Assembly: GCA_023388335.1 (NCBI GenBank)
Contig: JAEWGL010000212.1
Location: forward strand, 1 to 64,000
Reading direction: 5' to 3'
From: Pseudomonadota bacterium
GTDB lineage: Bacteria; Pseudomonadota; Gammaproteobacteria; Pseudomonadales; Pseudomonadaceae
DNA length: 64,000 bases
Shown here piece after piece: positions 1-8,131 of the stretch. Under the pieces are notes generated by a model. It had not been told where the DNA came from, did not search any database, and saw nothing but the letters and a program-made list of their open reading frames with translations. The position numbers were made by a program, and so were the translations under genes. Every line of letters begins with the position of its first letter. The first letter of the stretch is position 1.

Positions 1-12
1 GGAAAACCCAGC

Positions 13-783
13 ATGACTGATACCGCCTCCGCCATTCACCGCGTGAACCATGAGATCAAGCAACGCCGCCTACAGGTGCTCAGGGTCACTGACATCACGC
101 CACGCATGCGACGCATCACTCTTGGCGGTCCCGAACTGCAAGGCTTCACCAGCCTGGGCAGCGATGACCACGTCAAGTTGTTGTTCGGCTGCACCCCGCA
201 AGAGCAACTGGCCATCGATCAGCGCAACATGGGCCGCGACGGCGGCGCGCGCCCGACCATGCGTGAATACACGCCACGGCGCGTGGACTTGGCCACAGGC
301 GAGCTGGACATCGACTTCGTTCTCCATGGCGACGGCCCCGCCTCGACTTGGGCTGCCCAGGCTGCACCTGGGCAGGTGCTGAACATCGCCGGCCCGCGGG
401 CCTCGATGGTGGTGCCAGACATCTTCGACAGCTACCTGCTGGTCGGCGACGAAACCGCTATCCCGGCCATCGCCCGCCGTCTGCAGGAATTGCCGGCGGA
501 CCGCCAGGTGCTGGCCGTTATCGAGATCGAGGATGAACACGAGCGCCAGCCCCTGGACAGCCAGGCGCTGGTCGAGGTGATCTGGGTGGAGCGTCACCAG
601 CAGGACGTGCTGGCGATCCTTGAGGCGCTGGCGCTCCCCGAAGGCAAGCTTTACACCTGGGTGGCCCTGGAAAAAAGCCTGACCCGCCAGGCCAAGGCCC
701 TTTTGCTGGCCAAGGGCGCCAAGGAAGATGCCCTCAAGGCTGCCGCATACTGGCGCCTGGACAGCAGCGACGAAGACGAGTGA
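13..783 (+). CDS. Siderophore-interacting flavoprotein (ViuB/SIP family)
   Basis: A 256-residue cytoplasmic flavoprotein of the SIP/ViuB family, which reduces ferric siderophores with NAD(P)H so that iron is released after uptake. The N-terminal half is the FAD-binding barrel: MREYTPRR at residues 83-90 is the family RxYTxR-type flavin motif. The C-terminal half carries GDETAIPAI (about 145-153), the SIP nucleotide-binding start, and the protein ends with the family-typical YWR near residue 248 plus an acidic tail. The ATG at 13 has GGAAAA upstream at the very edge of the window. The neighbour on the left is not visible, so any siderophore partner is unknown. Family is secure; the natural siderophore substrate is not. 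Confidence 0.9.
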   Translation: MTDTASAIHRVNHEIKQRRLQVLRVTDITPRMRRITLGGPELQGFTSLGSDDHVKLLFGCTPQEQLAIDQRNMGRDGGARPTMREYTPRRVDLATGELDIDFVLHGDGPASTWAAQAAPGQVLNIAGPRASMVVPDIFDSYLLVGDETAIPAIARRLQELPADRQVLAVIEIEDEHERQPLDSQALVEVIWVERHQQDVLAILEALALPEGKLYTWVALEKSLTRQAKALLLAKGAKEDALKAAAYWRLDSSDEDE

Positions 784-789
784 TCGCGT

Positions 790-1440
790 TCAGGGCCGCG
801 CCCTGGCGATTGCCAGGCGCCTGCCCTGCCAGCGATCCAGACCCAGCATCAGCAGGCCGATGGCGAAGAACCCACCCAGCACCGCCAGGGCATTGAGCAT
901 CACCTGGGCATAGCCCAGTTCGGCCACATCGATGAAGGGATAGGGATAGACCCCGATCACGTGGCCGCGCCACAGGGCGAAGGCGAAATACCCTGTCGGA
1001 TACAACGCCCAGGCCAGTAGATGCCAGAGTCTCAGGTAGCCCCTGCCCACCCGGCACCACCAGTACACGGCGAACGACAACGGCATGACATCGTGCAGCA
1101 ATTGGTCCGCCAGCCATTGCCAACCCTGGGGATGCCACAGGTGACGCAGCAGCAGGCTGTAGGCCACGGCGACCAGCAGGATGCTGGTCGCGATGCCCGA
1201 ACTCACCGCTGGCGAGAGAAAGTAGCGCCTGGCGCGCCCTTCATGCCCGAACGCCGCATAGCTGAACACGGTAGCGACTAGGGTATTGCTCAGTACCGTG
1301 AAGTAACTGAAGAAATTCACCAGGCCACCGATCAGGCTCGCTTGTTCCTGCCAGCGCACCAGCAGTACCAGGTACAACTGGATGGCCAGCCCGCTCCAAC
1401 CCAGCACCGCGGCGAGGGTCAACCAGGGGTGGCGTGGCAT
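790..1440 (-). CDS. Pr6Pr (FAR-17a/AIG1-like) integral membrane protein
   Basis: A 216-residue protein with about six hydrophobic segments and little soluble sequence. The segment NFFSYFTVLSNTLVATVFSY and the HDVMPLSFAVYWW stretch are characteristic of the Pr6Pr family, related to eukaryotic FAR-17a/AIG1 proteins. The bacterial members have no established function. The start codon directly abuts the stop of the upstream VF530 gene (1441), so the two are probably co-transcribed. It converges with the siderophore-interacting gene, leaving only a few bases between the stops. The family assignment comes from recognition of the pattern, and no function should be assumed. Confidence 0.8.
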   Translation of the reverse strand: MPRHPWLTLAAVLGWSGLAIQLYLVLLVRWQEQASLIGGLVNFFSYFTVLSNTLVATVFSYAAFGHEGRARRYFLSPAVSSGIATSILLVAVAYSLLLRHLWHPQGWQWLADQLLHDVMPLSFAVYWWCRVGRGYLRLWHLLAWALYPTGYFAFALWRGHVIGVYPYPFIDVAELGYAQVMLNALAVLGGFFAIGLLMLGLDRWQGRRLAIARARP

Positions 1441-1662
1441 TCAGCCCACCCGCTGCAGCTTCACATACAACTGCTCGACCTTCTCACGTGCCCAAGGCGT
1501 CTTGCGCAGGAACGTCAGGCTCGACTTGATGCTCGGATCGCTCTTGAAGCAGCGGATATCGATGCGCTCGGCCAGCCCCTGCCAAGTGTAGTGCGCCACC
1601 AGTGCGGTGAGGATCTGCTCCAGGGTCACGCCATGCAGCGTGTTGTGTTGAGCCGTGCTCAT
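1441..1662 (-). CDS. VF530-type small DNA-binding protein (DUF2132)
   Basis: A 73-residue protein of the VF530/DUF2132 family, which adopts a small helical fold reported to bind DNA. The core LEQILTALVAHYTWQGLAER followed by IDIRCFKSDPSIKSSLTFLRKTPWAR is diagnostic: the family is nearly all this one domain. It is the promoter-proximal gene of a two-gene unit with the Pr6Pr membrane protein, whose start codon follows its stop without a gap. The physiological role in Pseudomonas is not known. Confidence 0.88.
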   Translation of the reverse strand: MSTAQHNTLHGVTLEQILTALVAHYTWQGLAERIDIRCFKSDPSIKSSLTFLRKTPWAREKVEQLYVKLQRVG

Positions 1663-1897
1663 GGGGGTACTCCGTGGGTGAAAGCCGGCACCTTACATCA
1701 ATAAGGGGCAGTTAGCTGGGGCATGCTGCACGTCGGACACTCGTTGGCGCCAAGACAGGCCTCTGCGCGGACCAGCCCGCCTCGGATCGAGTTGGCTTGC
1801 CCGGCGCACTGAACCACTGCAATCGGCCACAGCGGTTGTAAATCCTATTAAAGAAGAACCTCTAGCCAATCCCCAGGCGTTTGTGATGCACTATTTA

Positions 1898-1917
1898 TGT
1901 TATGTTGTAACATTACA
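1898..1917. promoter_or_regulatory. Zur-box-like palindrome upstream of the TonB receptor
   Basis: A 20-bp imperfect palindrome, TGTTATGTTGTAACATTACA, with 16 of 20 positions symmetric. Its ATGTTATGTTGTAACAT core resembles the proteobacterial Zur operator (GTTATA-rich inverted repeat). It sits 29 bp before the chosen ATG of a receptor with a histidine-rich loop, in the right place for repression of zinc-receptor genes. The site assignment is inference from sequence and context. Confidence 0.55.
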
Positions 1918-1945
1918 TAGGCATTACCAAGGAAGTTCACCGCTC

Positions 1946-3985
1946 ATGCGCACCCTGCCCTTTCACCTCTCACCCCTTGCCCTCGCCCTGTGGCTGGCCT
2001 CTTCGCCCAGCCATGCCGTCGAGCTGCAACCTCAAGTGATCACCGCCAACCCGTTGGGCAACAGCCAACTGGCCACACCCAGTACCGTTCTGGAGGGCGA
2101 TGACCTGCTGCACAACCAGCAAGGCAGCCTCGGCGAGACCCTGAACAAACAGCCAGGCGTCGCCTCGACCTGGTTCGGCCCCGGCGCGAGCCGGCCAGTG
2201 ATCCGTGGCCTGGATGGCGACCGGATTCGTATCCTGCGCAACGGTGTCGGCGCCCTGGATGCCTCGTCGCTGTCCTATGACCACGCTGTGCCGCTGGACC
2301 CGGCGACGGTCGAGCGCATCGAGATCGTGCGCGGGCCGGCCGCCCTGCTCTATGGCGGCAATGCCATCGGCGGGGTGGTCAACAGCTTCGACAATCGCAT
2401 CCCCACGTCGCCCATCGACGGCATCCAGGGCGCGGGCGAACTGCGCTACGGCGGTGCCGACACCACGCGCAGCAGTGCCGGCAAACTCGAAGCCGGTGAC
2501 GGTACCTTCGCCCTGCACCTGGACGCCAACAGCCGGCAGTTCAACGATCTGCGCATCCCCGGCTACGCCCGCAGCGCGAAGGTCCGGGATGCCGACGAGC
2601 CCGGCAGCCGCCATCGCCTGGACAACAGCGACGGCCGTCAGGACGGCGGTGCCGTCGGTGGCGCCTACCACTGGGAGCATGGTTATGCCGGCTTGTCGTA
2701 CGGGCGCTACGACAGCAATTACGGCTCGGTGGCAGAGCCCGGCGTACGTCTGGACATGCAACAGGACCACTACGCCTTCGCCTCCGAAGTGCGTGACCTC
2801 GCCGGCCCTTTTAGCTCGGTCAAGTTCGATGCGGGCTACACCGACTACCAACACCGAGAGATCGAGGGCGGCGAGGTGCATACCACCTTCAAGAACAAAG
2901 GCTACGAAGCGCGCGTCGAGGCCCGCCATCAGCCGCTCGGCCCCGTTGAGGGCGTGATCGGCGCGCAAGTCAGCCGCAACGAGTTCTCTGCCCTCGGCGA
3001 AGAGGCCTTCGTGCCGCAGACCGATACCGATAGCCTGGCGCTGTTCATGCTTGAGCAGTGGCAGGCCACCGAGCGCCTGAACCTGAGCCTGGGCGCGCGT
3101 CTGGAACACGTGCGCATCGATCCGGATGCCAAGGGCGACGAGCGCTTCGCCGCGGCCGACAGCGCCAGCAGCTTCACCGCCGCCAGCCTGTCATCGGGCG
3201 CGGTGTACCAGCTCACGCCGATCTGGTCGCTGGCGGCGAGCCTGGGCTACACCGAACGCGCGCCCACCTTCTACGAGCTGTATGCCAATGGCGCCCACGT
3301 GGCCACCGGAGCCTACGAAGTGGGCGACCCAGGACTGAACAAGGAAAAAGCCCTCTCCGGTGACCTGGCCCTGCGCTTCGACAACGATACGCACAAGGGC
3401 AGCGTCGGCGTGTTCTATAGCCACTTTCGCAATTACATCGGCCTGATCGGCAGCGGCAACCTGCGCGAAGGTCATGATCATGACGATCACGATCACGATC
3501 ACGATCACGACCATGGCGATATCCCCGAGTACCTCTACCAAGGGGTGCGCGCACGCTTCTATGGCATTGAGGCCCAGGACCGCTGGCAGCTGGCACAGAA
3601 CGGCTATGGCAGCTTTGCCCTGGAGCTTTCTGGCGACTACACCCGGGCCAAGAACCTCGACACCGGCGAAGACCTGCCGCGCATCGCGCCGCTGCGGCTG
3701 AACAGTGGCTTGGTCTGGTCGCTTGACCGTTGGCAGGCGCGCGTCGATGTCCAGCACGCTGCAGCCCAGCATCGCAAGCCGGCCAATGAAACCCGCACCG
3801 ACGGCTACACCACCCTGGGCGCCAGCGTGGGCTACCGCTTCGACGTCGGCCAGAGTCAGTGGCTGGCCTTTGTTCGTGGCGAGAACCTGACCGACCAGAC
3901 CGTGCGTTATGCCAGTTCCATCCTGCGCGACATTGCCCCGGCGCCGGGGCGCAGCATCGAGGTTGGCTTGCGCACCTCGTTCTGA
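1946..3985 (+). CDS. TonB-dependent outer-membrane receptor, probable zinc receptor (ZnuD-like)
   Basis: A 679-residue outer-membrane receptor. The chosen ATG at 1946 gives a clean signal peptide (MRTLPFHLSPLALALWLASS, cleavage after SHA) and has AAGGAA upstream. A longer frame from 1883 would translate the operator and is rejected. The plug includes RPVIRGLDGDRIRILRNG and VERIEIVRGPAALLYGGNAI; the C-terminus ends in the barrel signature VGLRTSF. A striking loop at residues 510-525 alternates His and Asp (HDHDDHDHDHDHDHGD), as in ZnuD-type zinc receptors. With the Zur-like site upstream, zinc uptake is the best inference. It precedes oprB and gcd, separated by a hairpin. Another divalent metal cannot be excluded. 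Confidence 0.85.
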   Translation: MRTLPFHLSPLALALWLASSPSHAVELQPQVITANPLGNSQLATPSTVLEGDDLLHNQQGSLGETLNKQPGVASTWFGPGASRPVIRGLDGDRIRILRNGVGALDASSLSYDHAVPLDPATVERIEIVRGPAALLYGGNAIGGVVNSFDNRIPTSPIDGIQGAGELRYGGADTTRSSAGKLEAGDGTFALHLDANSRQFNDLRIPGYARSAKVRDADEPGSRHRLDNSDGRQDGGAVGGAYHWEHGYAGLSYGRYDSNYGSVAEPGVRLDMQQDHYAFASEVRDLAGPFSSVKFDAGYTDYQHREIEGGEVHTTFKNKGYEARVEARHQPLGPVEGVIGAQVSRNEFSALGEEAFVPQTDTDSLALFMLEQWQATERLNLSLGARLEHVRIDPDAKGDERFAAADSASSFTAASLSSGAVYQLTPIWSLAASLGYTERAPTFYELYANGAHVATGAYEVGDPGLNKEKALSGDLALRFDNDTHKGSVGVFYSHFRNYIGLIGSGNLREGHDHDDHDHDHDHDHGDIPEYLYQGVRARFYGIEAQDRWQLAQNGYGSFALELSGDYTRAKNLDTGEDLPRIAPLRLNSGLVWSLDRWQARVDVQHAAAQHRKPANETRTDGYTTLGASVGYRFDVGQSQWLAFVRGENLTDQTVRYASSILRDIAPAPGRSIEVGLRTSF

Positions 3986-3992
3986 CCTGTGC

Positions 3993-4022
3993 CGTTGCCG
4001 GATTGTTACCAATCCGGCAACG
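3993..4022 (+). terminator. Hairpin after the TonB receptor gene
   Basis: A perfect 12-bp inverted repeat (arms 3993-4004 and 4011-4022, loop GTTACC) begins 7 bases after the receptor stop codon. There is no immediate T-run, although a long T-tract lies at about 4040-4050. It probably ends or attenuates receptor transcription before oprB. Confidence 0.5.
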
Positions 4023-4187
4023 ATGACCTGTGACAATTTGTCTTTTTTTCTTACAACTTCATCTATATCCTCCCCACCGCACGCTGAAACGCTTCAGTCA
4101 GGCCCTCTCCGTCATGCTTTTCCATTGATGAGCCGCGCTCCTCGATGCGCTTGCCGTTTGTCCATAATCAGAAGATAGCGCTATCCC

Positions 4188-5534
4188 ATGCTCCGATTCC
4201 CCCTTTACCGCTTGCCTCTCCTTACCTGCGCAGCGCTGTTCGCCGACCTGCCAGCCAGCGTCGGCGCGGCAGAAATGTTCGCCAATGACTCACCCTGGAT
4301 GCTCGGTGACTGGGGCGGCACCCGCAGCGAGCTACGGGAGAAAGGCTATGACTTCACCCTTGGCTACACCGGTGAAATGGGCAGTAACCTCATGGGCGGC
4401 TTTGACCACGACAGCACTGCGCGCTACAGCGACCAATTCACCTTCGCCAGCCACCTAGACCTGCAGAAGATCCTCGGCTGGGACGACGCCGAGTTCCAGC
4501 TGAGCGTCACCGAGCGCCACGGCAACAACATCAGCAACGACCGCATCAACGACCCGCGTGTCGGTGGCTTCACCTCGGCCCAGGAAGTCTGGGGCCGTGG
4601 CCAGACCTGGCGTCTGACGCAGTTGTGGATCAAGCAGAAATACTTCGATGGCGCGCTGGACGTGAAATTTGGCCGTTTCGGTGAAGGCGAGGACTTCAAC
4701 AGCTTCCCTTGCGATTTTCAGAACCTGGCGTTCTGCGGCTCGCAAGTCGGCAACTGGGTGGGCGGCATCTGGTACAACTGGCCAGTCAGCCAGTGGGCAC
4801 TGCGGGTCAGGTACAACCTGCGCGAGGACCTCTATGCCCAGGTGGGAGTGTTCGAGCAGAACCCCTCCAACCTTGAGACCGGCAATGGCTTCAAGCTCAG
4901 CGGCAGCGGCACCCAAGGGGCGCTGATGCCGATTGAACTGGTATGGATGCCGCAGGTCTTTGGCTTGGAGGGGGAATATCGCGCCGGGTACTACTACAGT
5001 AATGCCAAGGCACAAGATGTTTACAAGGACAGCAACGGCCAATCGGCGGCGCTCAGCGGCCAGGCGTATCGCAGCAGTTCCAGCAAGCATGGCTTCTGGC
5101 TCGGCGCCCAGCAGCAGGTGACCTCCCAGGCGTCGGACCACACCCGTGGTCTGAGCCTGTTCGCCAATGCCACGGTGCATGACAAGAAGACCAATGCCAT
5201 CGACAACTATGTTCAAGCAGGTGTGGTGTACAAGGGGCCCTTCGATGCCCGCGCCAAGGACGACATCGGCTTCGCCCTGGCACGCGTGCATGTCAATCCC
5301 GCCTACCGCAAGAACGCCCGGCTGGCCAACCAGGCCAACGGCCTGGACGACTACGAAAACCCCGCCTTCCTGCCACTCCAGGACACCGAGTACAGCGCCG
5401 AGCTGTACTACGGCATTCACCTGTCCGACTGGCTTACCGTGCGGCCGAACCTGCAGTACATCCGCCATCCGGGCGGGGTGTCGCGGGTCGATGACGCGCT
5501 GATCGGCGGACTGAAGATCCAGAGCACTTTCTAA
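4188..5534 (+). CDS. oprB: Carbohydrate-selective porin OprB
   Basis: A 448-residue outer-membrane porin of the OprB family, which lets glucose and other sugars into the periplasm. The N-terminus is a signal peptide ending near VGA-A (about residue 28). The mature protein opens with the family hallmark WMLGDWGGTRSELREKGYDF, followed by alternating aromatic beta strands typical of a 16-stranded barrel, and it ends with a terminal phenylalanine (KIQSTF). It lies 30 bp before gcd, so glucose entering through the porin would meet the periplasmic dehydrogenase encoded next door. Length matches the family. Confidence 0.92.
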   Translation: MLRFPLYRLPLLTCAALFADLPASVGAAEMFANDSPWMLGDWGGTRSELREKGYDFTLGYTGEMGSNLMGGFDHDSTARYSDQFTFASHLDLQKILGWDDAEFQLSVTERHGNNISNDRINDPRVGGFTSAQEVWGRGQTWRLTQLWIKQKYFDGALDVKFGRFGEGEDFNSFPCDFQNLAFCGSQVGNWVGGIWYNWPVSQWALRVRYNLREDLYAQVGVFEQNPSNLETGNGFKLSGSGTQGALMPIELVWMPQVFGLEGEYRAGYYYSNAKAQDVYKDSNGQSAALSGQAYRSSSSKHGFWLGAQQQVTSQASDHTRGLSLFANATVHDKKTNAIDNYVQAGVVYKGPFDARAKDDIGFALARVHVNPAYRKNARLANQANGLDDYENPAFLPLQDTEYSAELYYGIHLSDWLTVRPNLQYIRHPGGVSRVDDALIGGLKIQSTF

Positions 5535-5564
5535 CCCACACTTAGACCCTACGGAGAACCTACG

Positions 5565-7973
5565 ATGAGCACTGAAAGTGCCAAGAATGGAACCCGCTGG
5601 CTGCCGCGCCTGATTGGCGTGCTGCTGTTGCTGATGGGGCTGGCCTTGCTGGCCGGCGGCATCAAGCTCAGCCAGCTTGGCGGTTCGCTGTATTACCTGA
5701 TCGCCGGGATAGGCTTCGCCTTGTCCGGCATCCTGCTGCTGGCCCAGCGTCGCATCGGCCTGGGCCTGTACGGCCTGGTGCTGATCGCCAGCACGGTCTG
5801 GGCGCTGTGGGAAGTCGGCCTGGACTGGTGGCAACTGGTTCCGCGCCTGGCTATCTGGTTCGCCATCGGCGTGGTTCTGCTGCTGCCTTGGGCCACCCGC
5901 TCGCTGACCGGCCCATCGGCACGCGCCAACCTTGGCCTGCTGGGCCTGGGCGTGGTGCTGTCAGGGGCCACGGCCATCGCCAGCCAGTTCACCACCCCTG
6001 GCGAGATCCAGGGCGAAATAGGCCGCGATAGCAGTGAAATGGCCAGCGCCGCACCGTCCATGCCGGACGGCGAGTGGCACGCTTACGGGCGTACCGAGCA
6101 CGGTGACCGTTATTCACCGCTGCGCCAGATCACCGCGCAGAATGCCTACCGGCTGGAAGAGGCCTGGCGCATCCGCACGGGCGATCTACCGACCGATGAC
6201 GACCCGATCGAGCTGACCAACCAGAACACCCCGCTGAAGGTCAACGGCATGCTCTATGCCTGCACCGCCCACAGCAAGGTACTGGCCCTGGACCCGGACA
6301 CCGGCAAGGAAATCTGGCGCTTCGACCCGCAGGTCAAGAGCCCGGTCGGCTTCAAGGGCTTTGCCCACATGACCTGTCGCGGTGTCTCGTACTATGACGA
6401 GAACAACTATGTCAGCCGCGATGGCAGCCCGGCACCGAAGATCTCCGAATCCGGTAAGGCCGTCGCCCAGACGTGCCCACGCCGCCTTTACCTGCCCACC
6501 GCCGATGCCCGGCTGATCGCGCTCAATGCCGACACCGGCAAGGTCTGCGAAGGCTTCGCCAACCAGGGCGTGATCGACCTGTCCACCGGCATCGGCCCGT
6601 TCACCCCAGGTGGCTACTACTCCACCTCCCCCGCGGCAATCACCCGCGACCTGGTGATTATCGGCGGCCACGTCACCGACAACGAGTCGACCAACGAACC
6701 GTCCGGCGTGATCCGCGCGTACGATGTCCACGATGGCCGGCTGGTGTGGAACTGGGACAGCAACAACCCGGACGACACCGCCCCCCTGGCGCCGGGCAAG
6801 ACCTACAGCCGCAACTCGGCGAACATGTGGTCGCTGGCCAGCGTCGACGAAGACCTGGGCATGGTCTACTTGCCCTTGGGCAACCAGACCCCTGACCAGT
6901 GGGGCGCCGACCGCACCCCAGGCGCAGAGAAGTTCAGCGCCGGTATCGTCGCCCTGGACCTGGCAACCGGCAAGGTGCGCTGGAACTACCAGTTCACCCA
7001 CCACGACCTCTGGGACATGGACGTCGGCAGCCAGCCGACACTGGTCCACCTGAAGACCGATGATGGCATCAAGCCAGCGCTGATCGCCCCGACCAAGCAG
7101 GGCAGCCTGTACGTGCTCGACCGTCGCGACGGCACGCCGATCGTGCCGATCCGCGAGATTCCAGCCCCGCAAGGCGCGGTCAAGGGCGACCGTACCGCGC
7201 CAACCCAGGCGCGCTCGGACCTCAACCTGCTGGGGCCGGACTTGACCGAACAGGCCATGTGGGGCGCCACGCCGTTCGACCAGATGCTGTGCCGCATCCA
7301 GTTCCGCGAACTGCGCTACGAAGGCCAGTACACTCCGCCGTCCGAGCAGGGCAGCCTGATCTACCCAGGTAACGTCGGTGTCTTCAACTGGGGTAGCGTG
7401 TCGGTCGACCCGGTGCGCCAACTGCTGTTCACCTCGCCCAACTACATGGCCTTCGTCTCCAAGATGGTGCCGCGCGAGCAGGTCGCCGCGGGCAGCAAGC
7501 GCGAGAGCGAGACCAGCGGCGTGCAGCCCAACACCGGTGCGCCATACGCGGTAAGCATGTACCCGTTCATGTCGCCGCTGGGCGTGCCATGCCAAGCACC
7601 GGCCTGGGGCTACGTGGCCGCGATCGACCTCTTCACCAACAAAGTGGTGTGGAAGCACAAGAACGGCACCACCCGCGACAGCACCCCAGTGCCGATCGGC
7701 CTGCCGGTCGGTGTGCCAAGCATGGGCGGCTCCATCGTCACCGCAGGTGGCGTAGGCTTCCTCAGCGGCACCCTGGACCAGTACCTGCGCGCCTATGACA
7801 CCAACAACGGCAAGGAGCTGTGGAAGGCCCGCCTGCCGGCTGGCGGCCAGGCCACGCCGATGACCTACACCGGCAAGGACGGCAAGCAGTACGTGCTGGT
7901 CACCGCCGGTGGCCATGGCTCGCTCGGCACCAAGATGGGCGATTACATCATCGCTTACAAATTGGCTGAGTAA
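5565..7973 (+). CDS. gcd: Membrane-bound PQQ-dependent glucose dehydrogenase
   Basis: An 802-residue quinoprotein that oxidises glucose to gluconolactone in the periplasm and passes electrons to ubiquinone. The first about 140 residues form five membrane segments. The rest is an eight-bladed PQQ propeller with repeated tryptophan-docking motifs (for example TGKEIWRFDPQVKSP, NGKELWKARLPAGGQATPMT). Asp481 in THHDLWDMDVGSQP corresponds to the catalytic aspartate of E. coli Gcd. A strong GGAG precedes the ATG. Together with oprB this is the direct oxidative route for glucose in pseudomonads. PQQ synthesis genes are not in the window. Confidence 0.97.
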   Translation: MSTESAKNGTRWLPRLIGVLLLLMGLALLAGGIKLSQLGGSLYYLIAGIGFALSGILLLAQRRIGLGLYGLVLIASTVWALWEVGLDWWQLVPRLAIWFAIGVVLLLPWATRSLTGPSARANLGLLGLGVVLSGATAIASQFTTPGEIQGEIGRDSSEMASAAPSMPDGEWHAYGRTEHGDRYSPLRQITAQNAYRLEEAWRIRTGDLPTDDDPIELTNQNTPLKVNGMLYACTAHSKVLALDPDTGKEIWRFDPQVKSPVGFKGFAHMTCRGVSYYDENNYVSRDGSPAPKISESGKAVAQTCPRRLYLPTADARLIALNADTGKVCEGFANQGVIDLSTGIGPFTPGGYYSTSPAAITRDLVIIGGHVTDNESTNEPSGVIRAYDVHDGRLVWNWDSNNPDDTAPLAPGKTYSRNSANMWSLASVDEDLGMVYLPLGNQTPDQWGADRTPGAEKFSAGIVALDLATGKVRWNYQFTHHDLWDMDVGSQPTLVHLKTDDGIKPALIAPTKQGSLYVLDRRDGTPIVPIREIPAPQGAVKGDRTAPTQARSDLNLLGPDLTEQAMWGATPFDQMLCRIQFRELRYEGQYTPPSEQGSLIYPGNVGVFNWGSVSVDPVRQLLFTSPNYMAFVSKMVPREQVAAGSKRESETSGVQPNTGAPYAVSMYPFMSPLGVPCQAPAWGYVAAIDLFTNKVVWKHKNGTTRDSTPVPIGLPVGVPSMGGSIVTAGGVGFLSGTLDQYLRAYDTNNGKELWKARLPAGGQATPMTYTGKDGKQYVLVTAGGHGSLGTKMGDYIIAYKLAE

Positions 7974-7979
7974 GTCATC

Positions 7980-8043
7980 AGCTGCAAGCTGCAAGATAAA
8001 GCTGGACCGCGTACGTTCCTGCTCTTTCTTGCAGCTTGCAGCT
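7980..8043 (+). terminator. 17-bp perfect inverted repeat between gcd and lon
   Basis: Arms 7980-7996 and 8027-8043 are perfect reverse complements (AGCTGCAAGCTGCAAGA against TCTTGCAGCTTGCAGCT) around a 30-nt loop. It begins 6 bases after the gcd stop. Each arm is itself an internal repeat of AGCTGCA. There is no T-run, so it may be a Rho-assisted terminator, an mRNA-stabilising hairpin, or a dispersed intergenic repeat. Confidence 0.5.
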
Positions 8044-8131
8044 TGAGGCGAAGCGCCTTGCCGCTGCAATGGGTTGAAACCCACAGCCGTCTGCCCCATC
8101 TAAGCACCATAGCCAATTGCGCAGGTGCCCC

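Noticed and set aside
1970..3109. 379-codon minus-strand frame opposite the TonB receptor
   Set aside because: Antisense to a gene with signal peptide and plug motifs; composition is Ala/Val/Gln-biased with no domain.
3474..3520. CATGAT/CACGAT stretch as a CRISPR-like or VNTR array
   Set aside because: It is the His-Asp codon run of the zinc-receptor loop, not a spaced repeat array.
6186..8099. 637-codon minus-strand frame opposite gcd
   Set aside because: It covers the gcd gene in antisense, has no recognisable motif and runs through the hairpin region. Shadow frame.
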